This document shows positions 21,305-29,386 of a stretch of DNA of 30,722 bases, piece by piece. The position numbers and the translations under genes were made by a program. The stretch comes from DATBAK01 sp038240075 (GTDB lineage Bacteria; Actinomycetota; Acidimicrobiia; IMCC26256; PALSA-610): assembly GCA_038240075.1 (NCBI GenBank), contig JBBSEC010000055.1, positions 1-30,722 on the forward strand, written 5' to 3'. The stretch's first letter is position 1. Every line of letters begins with the position of its first letter. The notes below the pieces were generated by a model that had not been told where the DNA came from, searched no databases, and was given only the letters and a program-made list of their open reading frames with translations.

Positions 21305-22554
21305 CGATCCGCGCGCACGATTCGGCGAAGCCCATTCGTCTGGGCCTGCGCGAGAACGTCGCGCAGTTCTCGCTGCTCGTGGGCGTCAACGCGCTCGTCG
21401 GCGGGATGATCGGTCAGGAACGCACCGTGCTCCCACTGCTCGCGGTGCGCACGTTCCACCTCACGGCCTTCACCGCCACGCTGACGTTCATCGCCGCGTT
21501 CGGTGTCGTCAAGGCGATCACCAACTTCTTCGCAGGCACGCTCTCCGACCGCGTCGGCCGCAAACCGGTCCTCGTCGCCGGCTGGATCGTTGGCCTCCCG
21601 GTGCCGCTGCTGTTGATCTGGGCACCGAGCTGGAGCTGGATCGTGTTCGCCAACGTGTTGCTCGGCGTGAACCAGGGCCTCACATGGTCGATGACCGTCA
21701 TCATGAAGATCGACCTCGTCGGACCCGAGCGCCGCGGGTTCGCGATGGGTCTCAACGAAGCCGCCGGCTATGGAGCCGTAGCCGTGACCGCGCTCGCCAC
21801 GGGCTTCATCGCACAGCACGCCGGCTTGCGTCCGGAGCCGTTCTTCCTCGGCCTCGCGTATGCGGGCCTCGGCCTCACCCTGTCGACGCTGTTCGTCCGC
21901 GAGACCCATGGCCATGCACGACACGAGGAATCGACCCACGACTCCGCCGCAGGGATGCTGTCGACCCGCCAAGTGTTCATGCTGACGAGCTTCCGCGAGC
22001 GCGCGCTGTCGTCGTGCAGCCAGGCGGGCCTCGTCAACAACCTCAACGACGGCCTCGCCTGGGGCATCTTTCCGATCTACTTCGCGCGCGCCGGGCTCTC
22101 TATCGCCCGCGTCGGCGTGCTCGCCGCGCTCTACCCCGCCGTATGGGGACTCGGACAGCTCATCACCGGCGGCCTCTCCGACCGCGTCGGCCGCAAGTGG
22201 CTCATCGCCGGAGGGATGTTCACCCAAGCCGTCGCGATCGGCTGGATCGCAGCCACCACTGGATTTGCTCGGTGGGCACTCGGTGCGCTCGTTCTCGGCG
22301 TCGGCACTGCGATGGTCTACCCGACGCTCCTCGCCGCGATCGGCGACGTCGCACACCCACGCTGGCGCGCATCCGCGGTGGGGATCTACCGGCTCTGGCG
22401 TGACGGCGGCTTCGCCGTCGGCGCGATTCTCGCCGGCGTCATCGCCGACACCCTCGGGATCGCAACCGCGATCTGGAGCGTCGCCGCGCTCACTGCGCTG
22501 TCCGGCCTCGTCGTCGCCGTCCGCATGTACGAAACCCACCCGATCGAACGCTGA
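21301..22554 (+). CDS. MFS transporter
   Basis: 417 residues from GTG 21301, overlapping the upstream stop by GTGA. It has twelve predicted membrane segments, a loop 2-3 motif GTLSDRVGRKPVLVAGW and its counterpart in the second half GGLSDRVGRKWLIAGG, both diagnostic of MFS carriers, plus the conserved GLNEAAGYGAVAVTALATG. The substrate cannot be deduced. Its place directly after the MBL-rhodanese gene in a sulfur/arsenic-type operon suggests export of an oxidised sulfur product or a methylated metalloid (inference). The loop between the two halves is hydrophilic and His-rich (HGHARHEESTHDS). Confidence 0.88.
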   Translation: MTIRAHDSAKPIRLGLRENVAQFSLLVGVNALVGGMIGQERTVLPLLAVRTFHLTAFTATLTFIAAFGVVKAITNFFAGTLSDRVGRKPVLVAGWIVGLPVPLLLIWAPSWSWIVFANVLLGVNQGLTWSMTVIMKIDLVGPERRGFAMGLNEAAGYGAVAVTALATGFIAQHAGLRPEPFFLGLAYAGLGLTLSTLFVRETHGHARHEESTHDSAAGMLSTRQVFMLTSFRERALSSCSQAGLVNNLNDGLAWGIFPIYFARAGLSIARVGVLAALYPAVWGLGQLITGGLSDRVGRKWLIAGGMFTQAVAIGWIAATTGFARWALGALVLGVGTAMVYPTLLAAIGDVAHPRWRASAVGIYRLWRDGGFAVGAILAGVIADTLGIATAIWSVAALTALSGLVVAVRMYETHPIER

Positions 22555-22558
22555 TTCG

Positions 22559-23027
22559 ATGGCCACGATGACCCAACCGGCGTCGCGGTGGACCGCGGAC
22601 GCAGCGGCGTACGACGCTTGGTTCGACCGACCGTGGGGCGCGTACGCAATGGAGGTCGAGCACCGTCTCCTTCTCGCATCGCTGCCGGCCGTGACCGGGC
22701 TGCGGGTATGCGATGCCGGCTGCGGGACCGGCCGTCTCACGTTTCGTGGTCGTGGGATCGCTCAACCGTCGCAGCCCGTGGGGCTGGTGGAACCGGCAGC
22801 AGTTCGACGGGCCGCCGTGGACCGGGGCTCGGTTCCTCGACCGCGACGCTCTCTTGCGCATCGGTAGCGCGCACGGTTCAACGACGTGGCGAGCAGGGCT
22901 GTTCTCACCGCGCTCGCTCCCTGGCGCGCGACGCTGGGGCCCGGCCGTCGAACGCATCGGCAGCCGAGCCTTCGCCGGCTTCGGCGCGTTCGGCGTGCTG
23001 GCGATCCACCGACCCGTTGGGACGTGA
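22559..23027 (+). pseudogene. SAM-dependent methyltransferase, internally deleted and frameshifted
   Basis: The N-terminal part reads MATMTQPASRWTADAAAYDAWFDRPWGAYAMEVEHRLLLASLPAVTGLRVCDAGCGTGRLT, including the SAM motif. At about 22740 the frame changes and the sequence is suddenly C-terminal: RFVVVGSLNRRSPWGWWNRQQFDGPPWTGARFLDRDALLRIGSAHG and on to HRPVGT before a stop at 23025-23027. About one hundred middle residues of a normal class I methyltransferase are missing. Both surviving parts look like one family member, so I infer a deletion in place. It lies five bases after the MFS gene, in the same operon. Confidence 0.8.
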
Positions 23028-23030
23028 GCG

Positions 23031-23414
23031 ATGAGTGACTCTATGACGACCCGCTTCGGGCTCGTTCTCGATTGCGTCGATGCCGAACGGCTCGCCGAGT
23101 TCTGGACCGCGGCGCTCGGCTACGTGAACGCCGGCCGTGCCGGTAGCTACGTCGCGCTCTTCCCGCAGAGCGGTGATGGGCCGAAGCTGCTGCTTCAGCA
23201 GGTCGCCGAACCGAAGTCGGTGAAGAACCGCATGCACCTCGACATCGAGACCCCGGACATCGCCGCCGAGTCTGCGCGTCTTGTCGCGCTCGGTGCAACC
23301 CGACTCGACAGTGCACCGTGCCGTGAGCATGGCTCGACGTGGTTCCTGATGGAAGATCCCGAAGGCAATGAGTTCTGTATCTGCGACGCCGGCCAGTCCT
23401 CCGATAACGACTGA
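23031..23414 (+). CDS. glyoxalase/bleomycin-resistance (VOC) family protein
   Basis: 127 residues: one VOC unit pair with FGLVLDCVDAERLAEFWTAALGY at the start, NRMHLDIETPDIAAESARLVALGATRL in the middle, and WFLMEDPEGNEFCICD at the end. H and E residues in NRMHLD and GNEFC match usual metal-ligand positions, but the first-strand ligand is not clearly conserved. Members include glyoxalases, antibiotic-binding proteins and, in arsenic loci, ArsI C-As lyases. The ArsI cysteine pair is not seen here, so no activity is assigned. It follows the broken methyltransferase by three bases and closes the operon. Confidence 0.82.
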   Translation: MSDSMTTRFGLVLDCVDAERLAEFWTAALGYVNAGRAGSYVALFPQSGDGPKLLLQQVAEPKSVKNRMHLDIETPDIAAESARLVALGATRLDSAPCREHGSTWFLMEDPEGNEFCICDAGQSSDND

Positions 23415-23426
23415 GCCTCGTCGCGA

Positions 23427-24458
23427 TCAGCGTCTTTCGTTGGAGAGAGCGATCGAGTACCGAAGTGCTGGTTCCATTGCGAGCCAGGGGTGGCCGCGGT
23501 GTTCGTCGATGGTTCCGCGGGCGTGCCAGGACCCGAGGTCGGTCAGGATGCGCACGGTATGGAGGCGGGTGTGCCATTGGAGTTGTGCGGCGTCGACGGG
23601 ATTGGCGGCGGCCTTGGTGTAGGAACGGATGAACCGCCGGGACAGTGCGCGTGCGGCGGTGCGGATGACCATTTGGATCGCATTCGGTGCTTGGAGCGGC
23701 GGGTGCGCGATGAGCAATGCGGTGAAGGCGACGTCGTAGGTCGGGTCGGCGATCTGCGCTGCGGTCCAGTCGAGAACGGTGAGCTCGTCGTGGTCGGCCA
23801 GCACGTTGAAGGGGTGGAGGTCCCCGTGGCAGATGACGGGTCGCGGGGACTCGATGCGGTCCGCGCGCAGCAGGTCGACGGCCCGCGTCAGCAGTTCGTC
23901 GTCGAGCTGCGACGCGGTTGTCGCGTAGTGCTCAAGAAGCCCGCCAACGCCGAGCTGCCGTCCGGTTGTCTCGGCGAGCTCGTGTTCGATCGGGGACGCG
24001 TCGAGCGCGTGGAGTCGAGCGGCGACCTGGGCGAGCCGATCGGGGAGCGACCGGGCGAGCGTTGGCAGGCGGCCGAGCGCGGTGATGCCGGAAAACCCGC
24101 CGAGGAGCGGTTGGCCGGGCGCGTGTTCCATGACCGACCAAAACCGGCTGCTCGGCGTGGCCGGCGCGGAGGTGATGATTCGTGGGGTCGGATATCCCTG
24201 GTCGGCGACGCCGCGCTGCACGATCGTTTCCCACGTGGCGAGGTCGGCGTCGGGCGAGAGTCGGAGCACGACTCGATTGGGCACGGCCGGCCCGTGGTTG
24301 CGCAGTGACAGGACCCACATCTCGGCCCAAAAGCCGCCGCTCAGCCGCTCGGGACGGCCGGCGAGATCGAGGTTCGGCGAGTCGAGCTCCCGCAGCCGCT
24401 CGAGAACTCGGGCGAGCTCGCCGGGGTTGACGTTGTCTCGCGGCTCCGCAATACTCAC
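23427..24458 (-). CDS. aminoglycoside phosphotransferase (APH)-family kinase
   Basis: 343 residues from GTG 24456-24458. A protein-kinase-like fold is shown by NRVVLRLSPDADLATWETI, the catalytic loop VICHGDLHPFNVL (HGDxHxxN) and the metal-binding VLDWTAAQIADP (DWT where DWE/DFD is usual). The family phosphorylates aminoglycosides, macrolides, sugars or other small molecules; I cannot name the substrate. A longer frame to a TTG at 24488 exists, but it would cross the divergent operator and touch the MerR start. It faces the MerR regulator, whose start is 29 bases away. Confidence 0.8.
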   Translation of the reverse strand: MSIAEPRDNVNPGELARVLERLRELDSPNLDLAGRPERLSGGFWAEMWVLSLRNHGPAVPNRVVLRLSPDADLATWETIVQRGVADQGYPTPRIITSAPATPSSRFWSVMEHAPGQPLLGGFSGITALGRLPTLARSLPDRLAQVAARLHALDASPIEHELAETTGRQLGVGGLLEHYATTASQLDDELLTRAVDLLRADRIESPRPVICHGDLHPFNVLADHDELTVLDWTAAQIADPTYDVAFTALLIAHPPLQAPNAIQMVIRTAARALSRRFIRSYTKAAANPVDAAQLQWHTRLHTVRILTDLGSWHARGTIDEHRGHPWLAMEPALRYSIALSNERR

Positions 24459-24462
24459 GGCT

Positions 24463-24482
24463 GTGACCGTAACGGTAATCAC
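24463..24482. promoter_or_regulatory. dyad between divergent APH and MerR genes
   Basis: ACCGT-A-ACGGT (24466-24476) is a perfect short palindrome inside GTGACCGTAACGGTAATCAC. It occupies nearly all of the 29-bp gap between the two starts, so it is a likely MerR operator; both transcripts would be nearly leaderless. Confidence 0.5.
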
Positions 24483-24487
24483 CGGCA

Positions 24488-25252
24488 ATGTCTAGGAGCG
24501 ACTGGTCGATCGACGACCTGGCCCGGCTCACGGAGGTGCCGACGCGCACGATCCGCGAGTACCGCACCCTCGGCCTGCTACCCCCTCCAGCCAAGGTCGG
24601 CCGGGTCGGCCGCTACACCGAAGAGCACCGCCGTCGCCTCGAGCTGATCGGTCGGCTTCAAGCACGCGGCTACTCACTCGCCGGGATCCACGATCTCTTC
24701 GACGCGTGGGATCAGGGCCGGTCCTTGCACGAGCTGATCGGCGGCGGCGCGCTCGACGAGACGCCAGCTGCTCTGTCGAGCCGACAGCTCGCTGAGCGAC
24801 TCCCCGCGCTAAGTGACGGCGAGGCCCGCGGCGCCGCAGCCGACGCGGGGCTGCTCGTCGCGGCCGGAGAGGATCGCTGGTTGGTCCGATCAGAGTCGCT
24901 GCTCGCGATCGTCGCAGACGTCACCAACGCCGGCGTCGCACTCGACGCCGGACTCGCTGCGGTGCGACAACTTCGAGCCTTGGCACAAGGCCAGGCCGAT
25001 GTGCTGACAGAACTGTTCGTCACCGAGATCTGGAACTCGCCGAAGGTGGAGGACCCGGCCGCCTTCGCCAGACGAGCACGCCCGTTGATCGCCCAGGCGG
25101 TCGCTTCGCTCGTCACCGACGCGCTTGGCGCCGCACTCGCCCGGTACGCCGACGACAGCGGCGACGCGGCTCTTGCCGCGTTGATCGAGGAGATCCGCGT
25201 GGGTGCCGTGACCGAACCTGCGCGGGCCGAACCGCGAAGGGACCACACATGA
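24488..25252 (+). CDS. MerR-family transcriptional regulator
   Basis: 254 residues. The N-terminal MerR helix-turn-helix reads WSIDDLARLTEVPTRTIREYRTLGLLPPPAKVGRVGRYTEEHRRRLELIGRLQARGYSLAGIHDLFDAW (residues 6-74). The long C-terminal part (about 90-254) is helical and resembles small-molecule effector domains rather than the cysteine metal site of MerR/CueR; no conserved metal cysteines are seen. It overlaps the next methyltransferase by four bases (ATGA) and diverges from the APH-like gene, so both neighbours are candidate targets. It probably responds to an organic compound or antibiotic. Confidence 0.88.
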   Translation: MSRSDWSIDDLARLTEVPTRTIREYRTLGLLPPPAKVGRVGRYTEEHRRRLELIGRLQARGYSLAGIHDLFDAWDQGRSLHELIGGGALDETPAALSSRQLAERLPALSDGEARGAAADAGLLVAAGEDRWLVRSESLLAIVADVTNAGVALDAGLAAVRQLRALAQGQADVLTELFVTEIWNSPKVEDPAAFARRARPLIAQAVASLVTDALGAALARYADDSGDAALAALIEEIRVGAVTEPARAEPRRDHT

Positions 25253-26088
25253 GCGTGAACCAACAACAGGCCGAACACTGGAACGGCGCAGAATCGAGTC
25301 ACTGGGTCGAACACGCAGATCGTTACGACCGACAGCTCGCACCGTTCGCGTACGCGCTCCTCGAACAAGTGCAATCCTCCGACGTTGACCGAGTGCTCGA
25401 CATCGGTTGCGGTTGTGGCGTGACGACCATCACTTTGGCGCAACATGCATTGCGAGCGACCGGCGTCGACTTGTCGCAACCGATGCTGAATGTCGCTCGG
25501 CAGCGGGCGGCGGATGCGGGGAGAACGAACGTCGACTTCGTCGTTGCCGACGCCCAGACGCATCACTTCGAGGCGGGCTCCTTCGACATTGTGATCAGCC
25601 GATTCGGCGTGATGTTCTTCGACGACCCCGTTGCTGCGTTCACGAACGTGCGCAGATCGCTGGCTGTGGGCGGCCGCGTCGCGTTCGTGTCCTGGCAGGG
25701 ACTCGAGGCCAACGAGTGGCTGCTCGTGCCCGGGCTCGCGGCCGCGCAACACGTCGCGCTCCCTGATCTTGCGGGCGATGGCGGTCCCGGCATGTTCTCC
25801 CTCTCGAAACCCGATTCGATCAGCGAACTGCTCGCACGCGCGGGCTTCCGCAACGTTCAGATCGATCCGCTCGGCCCGACGATCACGTTGGGAGGCGGGG
25901 GCACAGTCGACGAGTCACTCGACTACCTGCTTGGTACCGGCATCGCCCGGGCATTGCTCGACTCCGCCGAACCAGAAGCGCGCATCCGCGCGATCGACGC
26001 GGTTCGCGCCGCACTGACCGAGCACTACGAACCCGGCATTGGCGTCCGCCTCGGCACCGGTGCCTGGCTCACCACCGCGACCAACTGA
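25249..26088 (+). CDS. class I SAM-dependent methyltransferase
   Basis: 279 residues. After AEHWNGAESSHWVEHADRYDRQLAPFAYALLE comes the SAM-binding motif VLDIGCGCGVTTITLAQ (about 47-63), then GVDLSQPMLNVARQRA, VVADAQTHHF and VISRFGVMFFDDP, the order of UbiE/ArsM-like small-molecule methyltransferases. The acceptor is unknown; context with a MerR regulator and an APH-like kinase suggests modification of an antibiotic or toxic organic compound (inference). The start overlaps the MerR stop, so translation is coupled. Confidence 0.88.
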   Translation: MSVNQQQAEHWNGAESSHWVEHADRYDRQLAPFAYALLEQVQSSDVDRVLDIGCGCGVTTITLAQHALRATGVDLSQPMLNVARQRAADAGRTNVDFVVADAQTHHFEAGSFDIVISRFGVMFFDDPVAAFTNVRRSLAVGGRVAFVSWQGLEANEWLLVPGLAAAQHVALPDLAGDGGPGMFSLSKPDSISELLARAGFRNVQIDPLGPTITLGGGGTVDESLDYLLGTGIARALLDSAEPEARIRAIDAVRAALTEHYEPGIGVRLGTGAWLTTATN

Positions 26089-26351
26089 GCGGCCCGTGCG
26101 AGGTACTCGTTGACTTGGAGACCGCGCTGGTGAGGAGCAATGTGCCGATCGCGATGAAGACCAGCGGAACGATCCAATGTCCCCACCGATCGAGCACTGT
26201 GATGACGCGCTTGCGCGAGGCGAGAAACGACGCCCGCTGCCAACCAGACCGCGACCATGAACGCGAACACCGCGATGTACGCGACCGTGCCCCAGCCCGC
26301 CTGGCGAATGATCGAAGCACCCTGCCCGGGCCCCGGAACCCCAGCCGTCAT
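26069..26351 (-). pseudogene. cadmium-resistance transporter (CadD-like) remnant, frameshifted
   Basis: One frame reads GASIIRQAGWGTVAYIAVFAFMVAVWLAAG. The continuation FLASRKRVITVLDRWGHWIVPLVFIAIGTLLLTSA is in a neighbouring frame, after a one-base shift at about 26225-26240. The RYGHW-type LDRWGHWIVPLVFIAIG segment is the characteristic C-terminal end of CadD-family membrane proteins. Only the last two to three helices remain; the N-terminal two-thirds are absent. It runs into the 3' end of the methyltransferase on the other strand, so its exact left limit is unclear. Confidence 0.6.
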
Positions 26352-26506
26352 GCCATCTCGTCATCATTGCGATTACCTCCCTCCTGCGAGGTTGACTGAC
26401 GCCGTCGTCGGCAACCATGGACCAACGGCCTTGCCGGTCCTTCCGATCGGAACGACATGCGACCGATCGGGCAGAGCAGCGTGCGCCATTGCGCGCGAGG
26501 CGGCGG

Positions 26507-26767
26507 TCACCAGCGGCATGTTCGCGACATACCGATTCGGCCGAGGACGAGCGATGCCGGGCAGTTCCCGAAGCGGACGTAGAACCATTGGTTGATCCCG
26601 ACGAATGTGGTGAGGAGGAGGAACCAGGGGCTGACGGTTGCGGCGAGGAGCGCGCTGAGCAGGGTCATGGTTCCTGCGAGTGCGAAGAGGACGCGTTCGA
26701 GCGGCCATGAGGTCCGGGCGGTTGAAGTAATCGCTCCGGGCGAGGTGTCGTGCGTGGTTGCAGGCAT
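26507..26767 (-). CDS. DUF2892 / YgaP-transmembrane-like small membrane protein
   Basis: 86 residues: a polar N-terminus, two close hydrophobic segments (VLFALAGTMTLLSALLAATVSPWFLLLTTFVGINQWFYV, about 26-64), then the family signature FGNCPASLVLGRIG. In E. coli YgaP this domain anchors a rhodanese and its CP motif lies near the membrane; here it stands alone. ATG 26765-26767 has GGAG 9 bases upstream. It lies 24 bases after the MMPL gene, probably in one operon. A role in sulfur or metal stress would fit the neighbours but is not shown. Confidence 0.8.
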   Translation of the reverse strand: MPATTHDTSPGAITSTARTSWPLERVLFALAGTMTLLSALLAATVSPWFLLLTTFVGINQWFYVRFGNCPASLVLGRIGMSRTCRW

Positions 26768-26791
26768 GGTGGGGGCTCCTGTTCTTGGTCG

Positions 26792-28963
26792 TCAGTGGCT
26801 GAAGTGCACGTGCGGGAGGACGCGTTCGAGCCATTTCGGTAAGTACCAGTTGCGATCGCCGATGAGCGCCATCGTGGCGGGGACGAGCATCACTCGGACG
26901 ACGGTCGCGTCGAGGAGTACGGCCATTGCGAGGGTGAGGCCGAGCTCGGTGGGTGGGATCGGTCCGGTGACACCGAATGCGATGAACACGATGATCATGA
27001 TGAGCGCGGCGTTGGTGATCGGCCGGCCGGTGCGGGCGATGCCCTCGCCGATCGCCCGTTTGGTGTCGCCGGTGGCTTCGTAGCGTTCTCGGATCGCGGC
27101 GAGCAGGAACAACTGGTAGTCCATCGAGAGCCCGAAGAGCAGTGCGAAGAAGAACAGTGGTGCCCATGCATCGACGAACGGCTGGTGCTGGATCCCGAGC
27201 AGACCAGTACCGAAGCCGTGTTGAAACACGAGTGTCGCGAAGCCGAACGCCGCGCCGACGGTGAGGAGGTTCATCAGGATCGACGTGAGCGCGATGACGA
27301 GGCTGCGGAAGACGATGAGCAGCAGCAGGAATGCGACGATGAGAATGAGGCCGATGGCGTAGGGCGCGCGTCCGACGAGCACTGCGGTGAGGTCGCGGTT
27401 CTGTGCAGCGGGTCCGCCGACCTGCGCGGTCGGCACGGCGCTCGAGATCCGGGAACGTAAAGTGTTGACCAGTGTCGCGGTGTGCGAATCGTCGACGGCG
27501 GTCGAACCCGTGACCCGCACGACGACGCGACCGGTTGCCGCTGGCGCGGTGACGACGCGTGCGTCGACGACTCCGAGGACTGTGGTCGCGATCCGCACGA
27601 CAGTGGGGGCTTCCGCCGCGGCCGTAGTGACGAATGCCGGTGCGGCCGCGCCGGGACCGAAGGCGGAGACGAGCATGTCGTAGCCGTCGCGGCTGGTGTT
27701 GCCCTTGTCGACGACTTTCGCGCCGGGCATGCCCAGGTGCATGCCGAATGCTGGGACGATCAGTGCGCCTATGACCACGAGCCCGATCGCCAGCACCGCG
27801 GCCGGGCGGCGCAGCGCGATCCCGGTCCAACGTTGCCAGCGGGACTCGGCGGTGATGTCGGCGTCTTCGGTGTTCTTCCGGACGAGGACGCGGTCGCCCA
27901 GCGCGACGAGGAGCGCCGGCAGGAGCGTGAGGGACGCGAGCGCAACTGCGACGACCGACAGGATCATGCCGAGGGCCATGGAACGGAAGACCATGACTGG
28001 CACGAGGAAGACAGCCGCGAGCGCCATCACGACCGTCAACGCCGAGAGGAATACGGCCTTCCCCGCGGTCGACATCGTGTTCTCGATCGCGGTGAAAGCG
28101 TCCTTGCCTTCGACGCGTTCTTCTCGGTAGCGGCTGACGATGAACAGGCTGTAGTCGATGCCGACCGCGAGGCCGATCATCATGGAGAAGTTCATGGACC
28201 ACACCGACATCGGCATGAACCAACCGAGCACGTGTAAGAGCGCGAATCCCACTGCGATCCCGGCCAACGCGAGGATCAGCGGCAAACCCGCCGCGAGGAG
28301 CATGCCGAACGCCACGAACAGCAGGATCAACGTGGGCAGTCCGCTCACCAGTTCGGCCTTGTGCAGTGCTTCGGCGTTGATCTTGTTGAAGTCGCTCCAC
28401 ACGGGCCATTCGCCGGTCACCTTGGCGCGCGCGCCCGAGGTGAGGGTGAGTTTCCCGACGTAGGAGCCGAGCTCGCCCGCCGCCACCGGACGGCCGGCGT
28501 CGTTCTTCACGACCTGGTCGACGGGAATCAGCGCCGTGTGGCCGTCACGCGAGATGAGTCCCGCACTCGCGGGAAGCGCGAGCGGATTCGGGACGGCGCG
28601 CGCATGCGGCGCGTGCTGCAACTGCGCGACGAGCCGATTCAGTGGTGCCGGGTCTGCCGCGATCGGCGTCTGCTGGTGGTAGACGACGACGGGAGCTTCC
28701 GCGCCGAGTTGCGGGAAGTCGCGGCGGATTTCGTCACGAACTCGTTGTGCGGTCGAGCCCTGCGCTTCCCACCCGGCACCCGACAGCGCGCCGGTCAGGG
28801 TCAGTGCGAGCGGCGCGGCCGCGAACGCAACCAGCGTCCACACTGCGATGACACCGCGGCGATGCCGAGCGGAAAACGCGGCGAGGCGCGAGAACAGCGC
28901 CTTCGGGTCGGGCGGCTCCGACGGAACGTGCTCGGCGGCGACGATGGCGTGGGTCGCGCTCAT
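26792..28963 (-). CDS. MMPL/RND-family membrane transporter
   Basis: 723 residues, about twelve membrane helices in two halves, each with a large outer loop. The N-terminal half has the helix-4/5 motif MMIGLAVGIDYSLFIVSRYREE, repeated in the second half as ALLFGLSMDYQLFLLAAIRERYE. The Asp-Tyr pairs are the proton-relay signature of MmpL proteins. The first loop follows GWEAQGSTAQRVRDEIRRDFPQ. The substrate (lipid, siderophore, drug or metal complex) is unknown. ATG 28961-28963 is chosen because AGGAG lies 8 bases upstream. It is divergent from the CsoR-family gene, with twin CsoR-like operators between them, so it is a probable target of that regulator. Confidence 0.92.
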   Translation of the reverse strand: MSATHAIVAAEHVPSEPPDPKALFSRLAAFSARHRRGVIAVWTLVAFAAAPLALTLTGALSGAGWEAQGSTAQRVRDEIRRDFPQLGAEAPVVVYHQQTPIAADPAPLNRLVAQLQHAPHARAVPNPLALPASAGLISRDGHTALIPVDQVVKNDAGRPVAAGELGSYVGKLTLTSGARAKVTGEWPVWSDFNKINAEALHKAELVSGLPTLILLFVAFGMLLAAGLPLILALAGIAVGFALLHVLGWFMPMSVWSMNFSMMIGLAVGIDYSLFIVSRYREERVEGKDAFTAIENTMSTAGKAVFLSALTVVMALAAVFLVPVMVFRSMALGMILSVVAVALASLTLLPALLVALGDRVLVRKNTEDADITAESRWQRWTGIALRRPAAVLAIGLVVIGALIVPAFGMHLGMPGAKVVDKGNTSRDGYDMLVSAFGPGAAAPAFVTTAAAEAPTVVRIATTVLGVVDARVVTAPAATGRVVVRVTGSTAVDDSHTATLVNTLRSRISSAVPTAQVGGPAAQNRDLTAVLVGRAPYAIGLILIVAFLLLLIVFRSLVIALTSILMNLLTVGAAFGFATLVFQHGFGTGLLGIQHQPFVDAWAPLFFFALLFGLSMDYQLFLLAAIRERYEATGDTKRAIGEGIARTGRPITNAALIMIIVFIAFGVTGPIPPTELGLTLAMAVLLDATVVRVMLVPATMALIGDRNWYLPKWLERVLPHVHFSH

Positions 28964-29037
28964 TGCGGACGCTCCTATGCGAGGCGGAGACGGGAGACGA
29001 GGAAGGTGAGGCATCCTCGGACCATTGCCACCATCCT

Positions 29038-29076
29038 ATACCCTAGGGGGTATTATCGTCTACCCCTGGGGGTATA
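29038..29076. promoter_or_regulatory. twin CsoR-type operators
   Basis: ATACCCTAGGGGGTAT (29038-29053) and TACCCCTGGGGGTATA (29061-29076) are two GC-core/AT-flank dyads 7 bases apart, of the kind bound by CsoR/RcnR/CstR proteins. They lie between the MMPL and CsoR-family genes and can control both. Confidence 0.8.
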
Positions 29077-29103
29077 CACTCGAACTCTCCCGAGGAGGAC
29101 GCG

Positions 29104-29376
29104 ATGGAGCTCCCGAACGATGTCGTCGATGATGTCCGCAAGCGCCTGCGGCGGGCGGCCGGCCAGGTGCAGGCGGTCGAGCGCATGCTCGCCGAAGGGC
29201 GCGAGTGCCGCGAAGTCGTCACCCAACTCTCCGCCGCCACCAAGGCGCTCGAACAAGCCGGCTTCAAGATCATCGCTGCCGGACTGACCTACTGCATCGA
29301 GAACCCCGAGAAGGCCGAGGCCGACGGCTATCCGCTCGAGACCGTCGAGCGCATGTTCATGAAACTCGCGCGTTAG
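29104..29376 (+). CDS. CsoR/RcnR/CstR-family repressor with two Cys and no metal-site His
   Basis: 90 residues, the normal size of this all-helical DUF156 family: VVDDVRKRLRRAAGQVQAVERMLAEGREC35REVVTQLSAATKALEQAGFKIIAAGLTYC64. The two cysteines have the 29-residue spacing of CsoR and CstR. The copper-ligand His of CsoR, four residues before the second Cys, is Gly60. This pattern fits the persulfide-sensing CstR branch better than Cu(I) sensing, though other metals cannot be excluded. AGGAGG lies 6 bases before ATG 29104. Twin operators are directly upstream, and the divergent target is the MMPL/DUF2892 operon. Confidence 0.88.
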   Translation: MELPNDVVDDVRKRLRRAAGQVQAVERMLAEGRECREVVTQLSAATKALEQAGFKIIAAGLTYCIENPEKAEADGYPLETVERMFMKLAR

Positions 29377-29386
29377 GGGGGCGGTC

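Noticed and set aside
22559..23027. A second selenocysteine or programmed frameshift in the methyltransferase
   Set aside because: The frame change coincides with loss of about one hundred residues, so deletion is the simpler explanation; no TGA replaces a conserved Cys there.
26373..28409. 678-codon minus-strand frame overlapping the MMPL and DUF2892 genes
   Set aside because: It is out of phase with the MMPL protein and reads as Arg/His/Pro-rich shadow sequence. The MMPL frame has all family motifs.
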